A stretch of DNA of 64,000 bases from Allolobophora icterica (taxonomy: Eukaryota > Annelida > Clitellata > Crassiclitellata > Lumbricidae): NCBI GenBank assembly GCA_963556255.1, contig OY744614.1, positions 41,766,078 through 41,830,077 of the forward strand, in the 5' to 3' direction. Made by a program: the position numbers and the translations under genes. The notes below the pieces were generated by a model. That model ran no database searches. It saw nothing but the letters and a program-made list of their open reading frames with translations, and was not told the DNA's origin. Shown in pieces: positions 42,001 through 64,000 of the stretch (its first letter is position 1; every line of letters starts with the position of its first letter).

Positions 42001-43467
42001 TGAATGCAGTGTTTTGCATCACAGCCTGTCTCAGGTTTCCTGACCTGTTGCATTTTGCCGGGCTTCCCAATTGTACTGCGATTGTGGACTGCTGTTTCAC
42101 CCGAGGCATTGATCTGTATAATGCTCTGAGCACTGTAAAAGTGTTCTGGAAAAAACAGTGTTATAGAAGTAATTACATTAATTAGTTTTAGTACTGAACC
42201 TTGTCGTACAGTGCTACGTGCAATTTAATTAATTTAATTAGGCATCAGTGTTGATTAGTTGCATGATTTTGTGGCACCAAATATTCGGCACTACATACAT
42301 TATTTGAGTTATCTGCGATGTATCATTTGAACTCTGACCTGTAAGTTCTGTAGGAAATTATTTATGAACAGTTTTTTCTGTCGCTGCACATTTTAGAATA
42401 TTATGAACGATTTTTTATGAACTGTGCGATGTTTTCTTCTTCATAGGAGGACTTGTCGTCTGAGGAAGTGGAGATTGACCATCGCATTCACTCGCGTCTG
42501 ATCGGTTCCAAGGGTCGTGGCATTCACCGGATAATGGACGAGTTCAAGGTGGACATACGATTTCCTGGGCGCGACGCCAAGGACCCGAACCTGGTCGTCA
42601 TCAGTGGAGCGGAGGATGCTGTCTTGGAGTGCAAAGACCACCTTCTCAACCTTCAGGAAGAATATGTTAGTTCCGTTGATGTTACTGTTGTATGTAATTA
42701 TCTTAGCACTTATATAGCGCGATTTTGACCTCCAGTGTATAGATTCAAATGTTTTATCTAATACCTGCTCCGTCGCTTATTTAGTTAAGTTTATAATTAA
42801 TGACTTTATGTACGTCTCCTTATGTGACATACTTAAATTCGTATGTGTTATTTAATAAAAATAATAATCTTCTTTATTAATTCAAACTGATAAGTACACA
42901 GTAAGATAACATTGAAACATGACAGTACAATCAAGATCTTAATTAAACACACGTTTTGGCAGCCATGCAAGGCGCCGCCCCATATAGAGGGGGGTTACGG
43001 GTATCGAGCTGCGATCTGATGCTCTCCTGGCCATGAGTGTTACCATTACTCTGTACCTCTCCATCATACACTTCATGGTGCACAGAGGGCCCTACCTTAG
43101 CGGTTCCTTCTGACCCTCCTTTGTATCCACACCTAATATTACTAAATTGATGTTGTAACATACATACATTTGGAGCAATAAAAAGTTATGTTATGTTGTT
43201 AAAAATGTAAAGATTCAATTTTCCTTTGCCTAACAGTTGCAGGATGTAAACGAAAACGAGATGCTGAGCCAGTACCAGCATCCACAGAGTCGTCACGACG
43301 ACAGCAATAGACCAGGCAGCCAGACTCCACCCGAGGGCTACACGGTGCGTGGGGCGCCTTGGTCGGCTCCGGACACCAACAGCCTCGACGACTTTCCTGA
43401 CTTGCACCAAGCAGCTTCATCGCAGTCGTCTCAGCCGATCAGATGGGGACCACACAGCAGACGCTAA
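26854..43467 (+). CDS. HDLBP: Vigilin, multi-KH RNA-binding protein (complete coding region)
   Basis: Orthologue of vigilin/HDLBP, a cytoplasmic, ER- and polysome-associated RNA-binding protein built of KH domains. Twenty-two coding exons sum to 3789 bp, 1262 residues plus stop; the human protein is about 1268. The N-terminus has the family's TYAEAFPPLP motif, fifteen KH repeats follow, and the C-terminus has YTVRGAPWSAP, a Pro/Ser tail and PIRWGPHSRR. The ATG at 26854 is chosen because it opens the frame just before the conserved N-terminal motif. The 5' UTR could not be placed. Exon boundaries follow splice consensus and collinearity with the remembered human protein. Introns carry SINEs, hAT-like elements and one GC donor. 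Confidence 0.93.
27650..28371. mobile_element. hAT-like TIR element (outer) in vigilin intron 1
   Basis: CTGTGCTACTCAAACTGTCC start and AAGTTTGAGAAGCACAG end. Flanking octamers TGTTAGAG and TGTTTAAG agree at six of eight. Contains a second hAT-like element. Confidence 0.65.
27871..28227. mobile_element. hAT-like TIR element (nested)
   Basis: CAGTGCTGTCCAAC start and GTTGGACAGCACTG end, perfect 14-bp inverted repeats. Flanks AAATAGAC and CAATAGAC match at seven of eight. GC-rich ends, AT-rich middle, non-coding. Confidence 0.8.
28668..28779 (+). CDS. HDLBP: Vigilin exon 2 (start of KH1)
   Basis: Acceptor TTCCCAG, donor GTAACA; encodes VFSVPVEERRYKEMTEQQFG and EQAKICNDIMSTT. Ends in phase 1. 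Confidence 0.88.
29213..29325 (+). repeat. SINE-like family C copy
   Basis: GGACTGATCTTCTGGATATT...GGTTTTGGTGTACCGTCGG...CAACAGAAGTTACTAATTAC; very similar to 57152-57270. Confidence 0.6.
29406..29521 (+). CDS. HDLBP: Vigilin exon 3 (end of degenerate KH1)
   Basis: Completes a Gly codon, then VTIEMSLAKDQSLSVVITG...MIVQHLQTQ. KH1 lacks a GXXG loop, as in other vigilins. Confidence 0.88.
30110..30365 (+). repeat. SINE family B copy, near full length
   Basis: tRNA-like head (GTAGTGACTGGCATGC, AGGATTCAAATCCC), then AACTCGGCTATAACAAGTGC, GGAGAGGACTGGC and a CATGGCTGCC end. Shared with 39265-39515. Confidence 0.6.
30473..30679 (+). CDS. HDLBP: Vigilin exon 4 (KH2)
   Basis: One exon, one KH: HIPKEHHRFILGLKGKKLNE with GLKG loop, ending LISDEQ before GTATTT. 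Confidence 0.93.
30949..31164 (+). CDS. HDLBP: Vigilin exon 5 (KH3)
   Basis: KH with PKIYHPFICGPDNQTMKE. The loop is GPDN, divergent here as in the human KH3. Confidence 0.92.
31608..31760 (-). repeat. SINE-like family C copy
   Basis: Reverse-strand copy starting AGTAACTTCTATTGCGCCGG, close to 1548-1700. Confidence 0.6.
32392..32598 (+). CDS. HDLBP: Vigilin exon 6 (KH4)
   Basis: VEVKKSQHRYIIGSKASG; the loop reads GSKA, losing the last Gly. Donor is the weak GTCGGT. Confidence 0.9.
33041..33148 (+). CDS. HDLBP: Vigilin exon 7 (first half of KH5)
   Basis: WLHRFIIGRQGSNLRHITQD with a canonical GRQG loop; KH5 is split between two exons, phase 0. Confidence 0.9.
33537..33641 (+). CDS. HDLBP: Vigilin exon 8 (second half of KH5)
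   Basis: VHIEFTDEQDHIRLEGPPDD...ITKDL, then donor GTAATT. Confidence 0.9.
33864..33942 (+). CDS. HDLBP: Vigilin exon 9 (first half of KH6)
   Basis: ISRMAFVQLSVDPKYHKHII and GRNGAN; canonical loop; ends in phase 1 at GTAAAT. Confidence 0.9.
34579..34718 (+). CDS. HDLBP: Vigilin exon 10 (second half of KH6)
   Basis: Starts VSRLKTEFEVDVRIPSD, ends LLELVEKM. Acceptor TTTTCAG. Confidence 0.9.
34911..35129 (+). CDS. HDLBP: Vigilin exon 11 (KH7)
   Basis: LIEQRLHRLIIGTQGGKIRE with GTQG loop and SLRGPKNEVDKCYTYLQKM; strongly conserved repeat. Confidence 0.93.
35513..35599 (+). CDS. HDLBP: Vigilin exon 12 (first half of KH8)
   Basis: VKINKQFYRDIVGRNQCNIAK; the loop reads GRNQ instead of GXXG. Donor GTGGCC is weak. 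Confidence 0.85.
36150..36281 (+). CDS. HDLBP: Vigilin exon 13 (second half of KH8), GC donor
   Basis: IREETDTRIDLPGELSDSHT...AKIKEQ. The only frame-compatible donor is GC at 36282-36283 (CAG then GCAAGA), a GC-AG intron. Confidence 0.88.
36431..36649 (+). CDS. HDLBP: Vigilin exon 14 (KH9)
   Basis: IDIPHSLHVSLLAAKGQFIR; the loop reads AAKG, losing the first Gly; ends LTELAHEK. Confidence 0.9.
37378..37599 (+). CDS. HDLBP: Vigilin exon 15 (KH10)
   Basis: KPEFHRFLIGRSGANVQELN with GRSG loop; read in the frame that joins exon 14 in phase 0. Confidence 0.9.
38063..38281 (+). CDS. HDLBP: Vigilin exon 16 (KH11)
   Basis: VDPKHHRHFVAKKGELLRQI; non-canonical AKKG loop, matching the known degenerate position of the family. 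Confidence 0.92.
38978..39119 (+). CDS. HDLBP: Vigilin exon 17 (first half of KH12)
   Basis: IPHKFHGLVMGSKGHRVQDI with GSKG loop; ends in phase 1 inside the variable loop. Confidence 0.9.
39265..39515 (+). repeat. SINE family B copy, near full length
   Basis: GGTTAGCATGCTGGGCTGTC, TTTCAATTCCCCGCC, GAGAGGACTGGC, CCATGGCTGCC; same layout as 30110-30365. Confidence 0.6.
39804..39930 (+). repeat. SINE family A copy
   Basis: GCCGATTGGTTAGAGCGCTC and ACGGGTTTGAGCC resemble A and B boxes; ends TAGTGGTGCTTAATAAATG. Confidence 0.6.
40120..40265 (+). CDS. HDLBP: Vigilin exon 18 (acidic insert and second half of KH12)
   Basis: Begins NQVSEEGAVNGEDGADKEN, the long variable loop also present in vertebrate vigilin, then DVILISGQEDKCEAAKNALL. 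Confidence 0.88.
40555..40762 (+). repeat. Tandem duplication of the vigilin exon 19 splice acceptor
   Basis: Two units of about 104 bp, each running CTGAGGTTACCC, AAGATTTTCCA, TTGTAG, TGTCTG and GCGGTTGCAATTGCC or a close variant. The second unit contains the true acceptor (TAG ending 40717); the first has a decoy ending 40611 followed by an in-frame TGA. Confidence 0.85.
40718..40957 (+). CDS. HDLBP: Vigilin exon 19 (KH13)
   Basis: AYDLHRYIIGQKGRDVRKMM with GQKG loop. Its acceptor and first bases are tandemly duplicated upstream (40555-40658). Confidence 0.92.
41450..41671 (+). CDS. HDLBP: Vigilin exon 20 (KH14)
   Basis: EVDPKYHPKIIGRRGATITK with GRRG loop; donor GTCTGT. Confidence 0.93.
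42447..42665 (+). CDS. HDLBP: Vigilin exon 21 (KH15)
   Basis: IDHRIHSRLIGSKGRGIHRI, DEFKVDIRFPGRDAKDPN, ending LLNLQEEY before GTTAGT. Confidence 0.93.
42855..43190 (-). repeat. Possible dispersed repeat in last vigilin intron
   Basis: Begins TTCTTTATTAATTC, like the TTCTTTATTAACTAATTGC at 63236, and continues with CG-rich sequence unlike the surrounding intron. Weak call. Confidence 0.25.
43237..43467 (+). CDS. HDLBP: Vigilin last exon (C-terminal tail)
   Basis: LQDVNENEM..., YTVRGAPWSAPD and WGPHSRR then TAA at 43465-43467. An acceptor six bases later (TTGCAG) is possible; the first is favoured because family members have a two-residue spacer there. Confidence 0.88.
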   Translation: MQDVNENEMLSQYQHPQSRHDDSNRPGSQTPPEGYTVRGAPWSAPDTNSLDDFPDLHQAASSQSSQPIRWGPHSRR

Positions 43468-43983
43468 AGGCGCGGGCTGACCAGGCAGACGACCGTGAAC
43501 TAAGGCGTTCATAGGTGCACAACCTGTCACCCCCGTCGATGCGACATTGCTTGTCCTTTCCTGTTGTCTGATGGTACATAATCGGACCGAACTATTTTGC
43601 TGTTTGGTGGGGGGAGGGTTGGTGTAATTCCTAGTATTATAATTGTCTACGTTTTGTTAAACGGACGTTGCGCTTGACAAATTGGGGTTTAGCGATAGTT
43701 ACCGTTGTTTATCCTTTGTTCTTGCAGACGAGCCAAATTCTGTATTATCGATGCTATCTGTCTGCCACCTTGCGTGTATCATACGTCTCGATGATATTAT
43801 CTGAACTGCACGGGACTGGCCACGTCGTTTCAATTATGCGCTGCCGTTGTGTGATATTACTTGAAGTTTCTTTCTATGTCACGTTTTCTCTTTCCTTTTT
43901 TGCAGCACTGGGCTGAGCGAACTGTTCAGTTGTTTTTGTCGCTGAATATTCATGAGACGTTTTTCTTTGGGACGAAAATGCTG

Positions 43984-44055
43984 GATGAATATTCATGTCG
44001 TGATGAATATTCATGTTGTGATGAATATTCATGTCGTGATGAATATTCATGTGCT
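43984..44055 (+). repeat. Four 18-bp tandem repeats with ATGAATATTCAT palindrome
   Basis: Units of GATGAATATTCATGTCGT, each holding a perfect 12-bp palindrome; a solitary TGAATATTCATG lies at 43943. Confidence 0.95.
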
Positions 44056-45004
44056 TTGATTTCATTTAAGCAGAATCGTACTGCTGATTTGTTCCGAACG
44101 CTGAGTAATTATTTGCAACCGACGTATTTCACTTGGATTGAATATCGCTGTCCTATTCTGTTACTGAGAATTGAAGACGAGGCTGATTGGACTATTAAAT
44201 TTAAATTTAGTAGAATTATTAGTAGTAGGAATAGTAGTATTAGTATTTCTAGGGTACCGGCTAGTGTTTCAGGGTAGCGGCGGTCAGAGTAGGTAGACGG
44301 TTTATTGCACGCCCTTACCTAGGAATTTGGGTTTCCTTCGAAGTATGATAATATGTTCTATGCCCTTTAGGTTATTTTATACTACCTTGTCGCGTACTGT
44401 TGCTGACGGCAGATGCCATGAAAGTAACCGAGATGAGAATGGCATTAAATCTAAAGTACAACCATTGCAATTAATACGACTGCCATTGCTAGTATAAAAA
44501 GTGGCTGCATACTTTCATATTTTTATGCATTTGTGTGCTCTGTTGTGTACATGAGTTTTATGGTATGTCCTGTTTTGTGTGTCGTTCGCTTGTGCTGATT
44601 TATGCAGGGTTTTAATTGTATAGCGAATTATTTTGTGCTAAATTTCATGCGACTTTTCGTGGCGCAAGCGATTAAGAACTGACAGAGTCGCGAAAACTCG
44701 CCGAATTATTCGTAAGTTGAGAGATTCTATGGAAATTATATTAACGTATGTACGGAACTCATTTGATGTATAGATAACAGATTTGGTAGAGGATAACTAC
44801 ATCTGGTGATGTCATGTCATTAGCGGCTAACGGACAAGCAAGTAAGCTGAATTAGGAGTTGTTCTGTTAGCTTTGTATTGAATTTGGCTGTGAACCAAAG
44901 TCATCTGGAAAGTCTTTTGAAACTTGTTCACCACCCATTTGAGTCATTTCTGTGCTTTCAGAGCTGTTTTCGCTTAACCCAGTTTATGATTAGTTGATTA
45001 TTTG

Positions 45005-45537
45005 CAGTGATGGGCACTAACTAAATGTACTTTAAAAGTAGTTTACAGCTACAACTAGTTTTTAACTACTTTTGAAGTAGTTCAACTAGTAGTTAATAAC
45101 TTGGTTTATAAGATTGGTTTATAAAACACTCTACATTGTAGTTAACTATCAAACTAGTTTTGTTCGTGCCGAACAGTAATTGTATACAGCGGTAAACAAA
45201 TTTTTGTTTGCATTTTCACTTTTCTAACTGCATCTTTGTAATGATGATGAGACTGTTAACTTATAATTATCAATTAATAAATTATAATTATCAATTAATC
45301 GGACAGCTTTTCTACAACCAGCAATATAAATCTTACGAGCGCTCACCGAAGTCTAGTTTTTGCTGAAAAAAGTAGTTAAGTACAGATTGAGATTTTGTAG
45401 TTACAACTAGTGTTGAAAAAATAATAGTTTACTTTTTGAATACTTAGGAAGTAGTGTAGTTAACTACCATTTAACTGATCGAAAAGTAGTCTAACCACTA
45501 GCTGTTAAATACGGTAGTTAACAACGGCCCATCAATG
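45005..45537. mobile_element. Non-autonomous hAT-like element in candidate vigilin 3' UTR
   Basis: CAGTGATGGGC start, GCCCATCAATG end. Flanks ATTATTTG and ATTGTTCG agree at six of eight. The interior is built from ACTAGTT/TAGTTAACTA words. Confidence 0.75.
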
Positions 45538-45589
45538 ATTGTTCGGTCCTCATGTGAGCCATGCTGAGCTATCAATGTAATGACTGTGC

Positions 45590-45595
45590 AATAAA
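45590..45595 (+). terminator. Poly(A) signal AATAAA
   Basis: Best-placed hexamer after the vigilin stop, with a GT-rich element about 20 bp downstream. Confidence 0.45.
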
Positions 45596-46540
45596 AGCAA
45601 GGCTGGACAGTCTTGTGTGCTTTGGACTTTGGCATCTTGGTCAGAACGTAGCCTGGCATTCCTGTTAAGCCGTCTGCTTTCTCGTCGAATGATATGCGAT
45701 GACTTTGTAAATGTATTGACTGGTATGTTTAGTTAGTTGACATTCGTTTCCTGAACTTGTGCCTTCTATAATCCGTTTGCTGAACGCTAGGCTCTGAATG
45801 TCACCAAACGATTCGCAGTGTTAACTGTCGTGCGCTGTGGTTTGTCGTGCGTGGTTGCAGCGACTTTCAAGTTTGCAACATCTAGCGAAGCGTATGTACA
45901 GTGTGGACGTAAAATGTCGTAATGGTTAACATGCTTTACAAAAACTGCAGCGTGTAGCACTGAATATTTACTTTTTCAGCATTATCCGTCTTTACACGTG
46001 CCCTGGTTCACGTGCTGCATCATAAGACATGTCACGATTACATGTTAACGAGTCCACATTGTAGTTATACGTGACAGTCCGAAACTGGTTTTAAAATCCA
46101 CCTCAGTTGTTAAAAGTCTAATTTTTCACAATTTGTTTGTTCGAGCGGTGCACTTAATGAGTCATTTGCACATTGGGCTGTGTTTACGTTGATACTGGCT
46201 TTCGGAACTTGGAAGAAAGTTGCATTTGTGTATTAAAATGTTGGGGATATGTGTATGATAGATCCCATGTTATCTGTCTTAAGAAAGGTGTTGGGCGTTG
46301 TTAGTTATAACCTGTCGAACTCTAACAAGTCAGATATGTCGTGTGTTTGTTGATGGTGGTTACTTTAACGTCGGTTGAGAGGACCGGTTTTTGTGCTTAT
46401 ACCTAAGAAAAGATGTGCTATGATTGAAATGGTTCAGAGCTGATATTCAAATAAATGTCTGTTACAATTAGGGTTTTCTGTATCGAGGATGCGAAAGACG
46501 TGCTTGATGATGTAGTGTAAGGTACACGGATTTCATGTGG

Positions 46541-46711
46541 CGCTTGCATCCTTCTTCATTTCTCTATTGTAGTTTGCCAAACAGTTAAGTCATGGGAAAG
46601 AGTTACGAAATAAGATTCAAAATGAAATCATTTTATTTATTTCGTAACTCTTTCCCATGACTTAGCTTTTTGGCAAACTCTACAATAGAGAAATGAAGAA
46701 GGATGCAAGTG
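46541..46711. repeat. Long near-perfect inverted repeat (foldback)
   Basis: Arms 46541-46613 and 46637-46711 pair over about 73 bases with three mismatches and a two-base bulge, loop 23 nt. A second small hairpin (46699-46729) reuses the GGATGCAAG end. Confidence 0.93.
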
Positions 46712-48415
46712 CTACATGCTTGCATCCTTATACCAGCCAATACAGAGTTCAATGTTACAGAAAATCATAACTCGTGTGTACGTCAGTTTCAACAGACTAT
46801 CCTGAAATTTAGCCAGTGTGCGTGCTACACGCATGACATTAGGATCAAGTCTTATATTATCGTTATTCTTTGTTCAGTTCTAAGGGGTATCTTTCTTCTT
46901 CGTAGTAACAATTCATAAGCCTCGTCTAATCTAAACAAGCTCAGAGGCAGCCATGGGCATGATGTGAGTAGTTGATAATAGATTTGATAATGACCTATTA
47001 TCAGCTACACGGTACTGATGTGTTGACGACATCAGTATTCTTTGCCCGCTTCAACACTGGTGGATGGCTAGTCCTCTCCCTCGATGCCTAATCTTTCCAC
47101 CTACAGTTAGTGTACTCATTATAGCTGAGTTTGCTAAGAGGCACAGGTTTGGATAAAATCTAAAAAATTCTGCACTGGCGAGTGTTTGAAACCCGAACCT
47201 TTCAATTGATACTCAAGCATACACTGATTATAATTATAATGCTTGGATGGCGATACGGCCATGCCACAATCAATAAAGGTGGCCGAAAACGAGTTTTAAC
47301 TACTCGGCCTACCCACAGTTAAGTTAGATTAAAAATGTGTACGATAATACAGTTGGAGCAAAAACGATCGGAAGTTGAACAAGGGACAGAAAAGTCTAGA
47401 AATTAAAGGCATATCAAAAGAGAAGTTATTCAAAGCAGTTGGTAAACAGATTATAAATTTTCACCCATAAGAGCTTGCATTCTGGTTAAGCTAAATCACA
47501 CACATTTAAATCAGCTGAATACCGATGGTATTGTTTACAAGTGTCAACACTGGGGTAGACTTTGATGAGTTGATCCATGTGCAGTTGAATATTTTATCCA
47601 TATTTTGCAAACTGAGAAAATTGAGAAATGCAATAGAAAGCTTAAACTCCTTAAAGTGATGACACCACCAAATTTATTAGTATACAATTCACATGGTCAC
47701 AAATCTCACAATAAACCATAGCATTACTTTATTAGCAAGGACCTATTACAGAATCCTTGCTTATTAGTAACCCACAAAGTGAATTGTGAAAGAAATTGTT
47801 AATATATGCACAATAATTATAATCACACAAGCACAACTGAATGGGTTGGAAACTACCCACCCGGGGTGTGCAATGAAGACTTAACTTTTGGGGGGGGGGT
47901 CCATCGTCTCATTATATTATTAGAGTATACCGCTAATTCCTGTCCAAGTCGTCAATAATCCGCACCGTATCGTTGAGCTGTAGGTTTGAACACGCGCGTG
48001 TGCCCGGCCTATGCATTTGCATGTGTAGACTGTAGAGCCAACTGTTTTGATGACTTAATCGTAAACTCCAGCTTCACAGAGCTACGTTAAAGCTAAGCGC
48101 GAAGACACCAGCTTATTCATGAGCGCTGCATCAAATCAACGGGATTCTCCAGAGATGGTCAAGGGAAATTCCGAGTCCTTTAACTGCTGCAAAAGTCTTA
48201 GGGTGCTCTGACCCAAGCCTCAAGGCAACTATTTACCAGTAGGCCTATAGACCTGCGCACCTTGCCTTTTCTGCTTTCCCTCGATTCTAAATACAACAGT
48301 TCTCAAAAACCCATCAAACTCCTTTCTAACTCCCACAGACCTTTTAAATTCGCATTTCGATTGTAAATGAACATAATTATTATGAGAAAATCGGAGTCGC
48401 GCTTTGGAAGCCAAC
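46712..48415. other. Intergenic sequence between vigilin and FHAD1-like gene
   Basis: Contains a family B SINE on the minus strand (46925-47215) and a G-run near 47889. No gene or RNA recognised. Confidence 0.5.
46925..47215 (-). repeat. SINE family B copy, reverse strand
   Basis: GGCAGCCATGGGCATG, GGCTAGTCCTCTCCC, ACTCATTATAGCTGAGTT are the complement of the 30110 and 39265 copies. Confidence 0.55.
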
Positions 48416-48521
48416 ATTTCATCACAGTATAAACAAAGATCTTAGAGTCGTAGACTCTAAGATCTTTGGTATAAATAATACATAATATTATTATACTGTG
48501 ATTTCATCACAAGGACTACAA
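48416..48521. mobile_element. Small palindromic insertion with 11-bp direct repeats
   Basis: ATTTCATCACA at 48416-48426 and 48511-48521 bracket a segment with TCACAGTATAA/TTATACTGTGA ends and a central AAAGATCTTAGAGTC-GTA-GACTCTAAGATCTTT palindrome. Confidence 0.6.
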
Positions 48522-49139
48522 TATACTTGACCTCCTTACTCATTTACTTAACTCATAATCTTGCAGCTAAATGCAGCTAAAGTTAATTTTTTAATTTATA
48601 GAGCTTTTTTAATGACTTAACTTACTTTTACTGTTGCAACTTTTGACGAAATAAAACAGTAAACTCACTAAGGATTAAAGCTTCACCTTACATACAATTC
48701 AATTTGAATACAATAAGTTTATATTTTTCAATAAGTTCTCTGGGGTTGGAGAGTTTTGTTTGTTGCTAGGCTGTCTCCAGCTGAAACGTCGTCTGATTAA
48801 AGATGGCGGCAGTTTTGCTTATATGATTGTAGCGCATGCTTTAAGTATTGTTTGGCAATTTTTTTATTAACTTAAAAGTTGTTTATGTTGCAGAAGTAAA
48901 CATTAAATGAAACTTAAAGTTATTCTCTTGAGCCGATTGTTTCCTTTCGGACGATAACTGATTTAAAATACGAGTCTACTAGTATAATTGTATGCAAAAT
49001 AACCTGCTTCAACGCTGGCCTAGAAAAGTTGGTTGGACGTAGGGCTCTTTTTTGGCGGTGAAGTAATACCATTATTTTTATAATCATCTCAAAGGAAAAT
49101 TGTTTTAGTTGCTGTTTATTGAGTTTTTAAAAGTTTGCA
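48522..49139 (+). promoter_or_regulatory. Probable promoter / 5' UTR of the FHAD1-like gene
   Basis: AAGATGGCGGC at 48800-48810 is a YY1-type word often found at transcription starts. Just upstream, TGTTTGTT (48757-48764) resembles a forkhead site and overlaps GTTGCTAGG (48762-48770), an RFX half-site-like word. Position about 330 bp before the ATG fits a promoter. Inference only. Confidence 0.35.
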
Positions 49140-62907
<13,768 letters not shown>

Positions 62908-63486
62908 GTAAGACTTCAGTCATGAATGCTTCTGAGTTTGAAAGCCACAGATCGTGCAGTGTCTGAACTTCAATCTCGATCAATCGGATCAATTAAGCAC
63001 TAAATCGATCAGTCAATCAGTCAGTAGTAATGAACAAGTACGTTAGATTAACAAAAAGTACATTTCAGAACATGGCAATTGCATTAATTAAACGCTAATT
63101 AAAGTTGATTCATTCTTCATAGCAAACAACAATGCGAAAAGTTACAAGGCTAACAGATGAAGCTAACTGCATATAATTGAACAAAGAGTTTGGATTTAGT
63201 AACTGATGAATCCGTGTCTTAAGTAAGTAAGTATATTCTTTATTAACTAATTGCTCTTCGGTGTACAGGCATCTAATAAACACAGTGAGTCCTAACATCC
63301 TCACAATAAATGTTCTGTGCAACATGCTGTCGGCTGAGGGCATTGTGCGGTCATGGGTGTGGGGGCACAGGGAATAGTAGGTGGGTTTGGTTGAAGGCAG
63401 TAGACAGGCCTTCCAAAAAATTGATTATCATTTTTAATTGCATGAAGTATTACTGTGGTCATGGTTTTATGTCTGGTAGTATCAGT

Positions 63487-63885
63487 ACCCTACTGCCCAA
63501 CCCTTTATCGAGGATTTGATACCCTACCGCCCAAACCTTTATCAGGGATTCAATACCCTACTGCCCAACCCTTTATACAGGATTCAATACCCTACTGCCC
63601 AACCCTTTATCGAGGATTTGATACCCTACTGCCGAACCCTCTATCCAGGAATCAATACCCTACTGCCCAAACCTTTATCAGGGATTCAATACCCTACTGC
63701 CCAACCCTTTATACAGGATTCAATACCCTACTGCCCAACCCTTTATTGAGGATTCGATACCCTACTGCCAACCCTTTATCGTGGATTAGATGCCCTACTG
63801 CCCAACCCTTTTTCCAGGTTCAATACCCTACTGCCCAACCCCGAGAATTCAATACCCTACCACCCACCCCTTTATCGAGGATTCA
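63487..63885 (+). repeat. About 34-bp minisatellite
   Basis: Eleven to twelve units of roughly AATACCCTACTGCCCAACCC followed by TTTATC-AGGATTC. Follows FHAD1-like exon 16 and probably lies in the next intron. Confidence 0.93.
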
Positions 63886-64000
63886 ATGAAGGAGGACTGG
63901 GCAGCGGGGTTCACCTCGAAGCAAATATCAACTGATGAGCTTTATGGTGATGGCGCTATAGAAGTCAATGGGTTGGATTATATATAGGTCAACAGTCGTC
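63886..64000. other. Right window edge, nothing assigned
   Basis: A short open stretch ends GGCGCTATAGAAGTCAATG, which looks more like a SINE tail than an exon. Confidence 0.3.

Larger units (their letters stand above)
43468..45615 (+). other. HDLBP: Candidate vigilin 3' UTR
   Basis: Runs from the stop to AATAAA at 45590-45595, followed by GT-rich GTCTTGTGTGCTTTGG. Contains four 18-bp palindromic repeats and a hAT-like element. An earlier ATTAAA lies near 44443. Extent is inferred. Confidence 0.45.

Noticed and set aside
43861..44277. 138-codon open frame after vigilin
   Set aside because: Lies in the candidate 3' UTR and is driven by the 18-bp repeats (period divisible by three).
63487..63885. 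CRISPR-like array of repeated units
   Set aside because: Units are directly abutting and diverged with no unique spacers, in an animal intron: a minisatellite.
63886..63987. Possible further FHAD1-like exon
   Set aside because: No clear acceptor and donor pair, no heptad pattern, and the end resembles a SINE tail.

Overview
The window is nuclear DNA of a bilaterian animal. The genes are split by GT-AG introns and the introns are packed with microsatellites, tRNA-derived SINEs, LINE tails and small terminal-inverted-repeat (TIR) elements. The repeat style and the gene set suggest a marine invertebrate, such as an echinoderm- or hemichordate-grade deuterostome or a lophotrochozoan. The phylum cannot be fixed from sequence reading alone. 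All three host genes lie on the + strand.

Region 1 (2-19742) is the 3' half of a pentameric ligand-gated ion channel gene, six exons covering the end of the extracellular domain, all four membrane helices and the tail. Its FPFD loop lacks both cysteines of a classical Cys-loop. The third intron is about 14 kb because an 11.7-kb LTR retrotransposon (4200-15913) sits in it in antisense orientation. The element is structurally complete: 2215-bp LTRs, ACTG target duplication, tRNA-Leu-type primer site, polypurine tract and one 2260-codon gag-pol frame. The frame starts inside the 5' LTR and is read through the primer-binding site, and most of the reverse transcriptase core has been removed by an in-frame deletion.

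Region 2 (19743-26853) is intergenic: a 3' UTR candidate, several hAT-like TIR elements with 8-bp target duplications, LINE relics, an inverted partial copy of channel exon 4 split by a TIR element, and a 46-bp minisatellite just before the next start codon.

Region 3 (26854-43467) is the complete coding region of the vigilin (HDLBP) orthologue: 22 coding exons, 1262 residues, 15 KH repeats. It has one GC-AG intron and a tandem duplication of a 3' splice site. A candidate 3' UTR runs to a poly(A) signal at 45590 and holds palindromic 18-bp repeats and a hAT-like element.

Region 4 (49140-62907 and beyond) is the 5' part of an FHAD1-like gene: an N-terminal FHA domain, a low-complexity linker, then a long coiled coil. 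Sixteen exons are visible and the gene runs off the right edge. Vigilin is a cytoplasmic multi-KH RNA-binding protein, FHAD1 is a scaffold-like FHA/coiled-coil protein, and the channel is a membrane receptor. No shared pathway is apparent and they are simply neighbours.

All exon boundaries were placed by hand from splice consensus, reading frame and remembered family alignments. Nothing was computed or searched.
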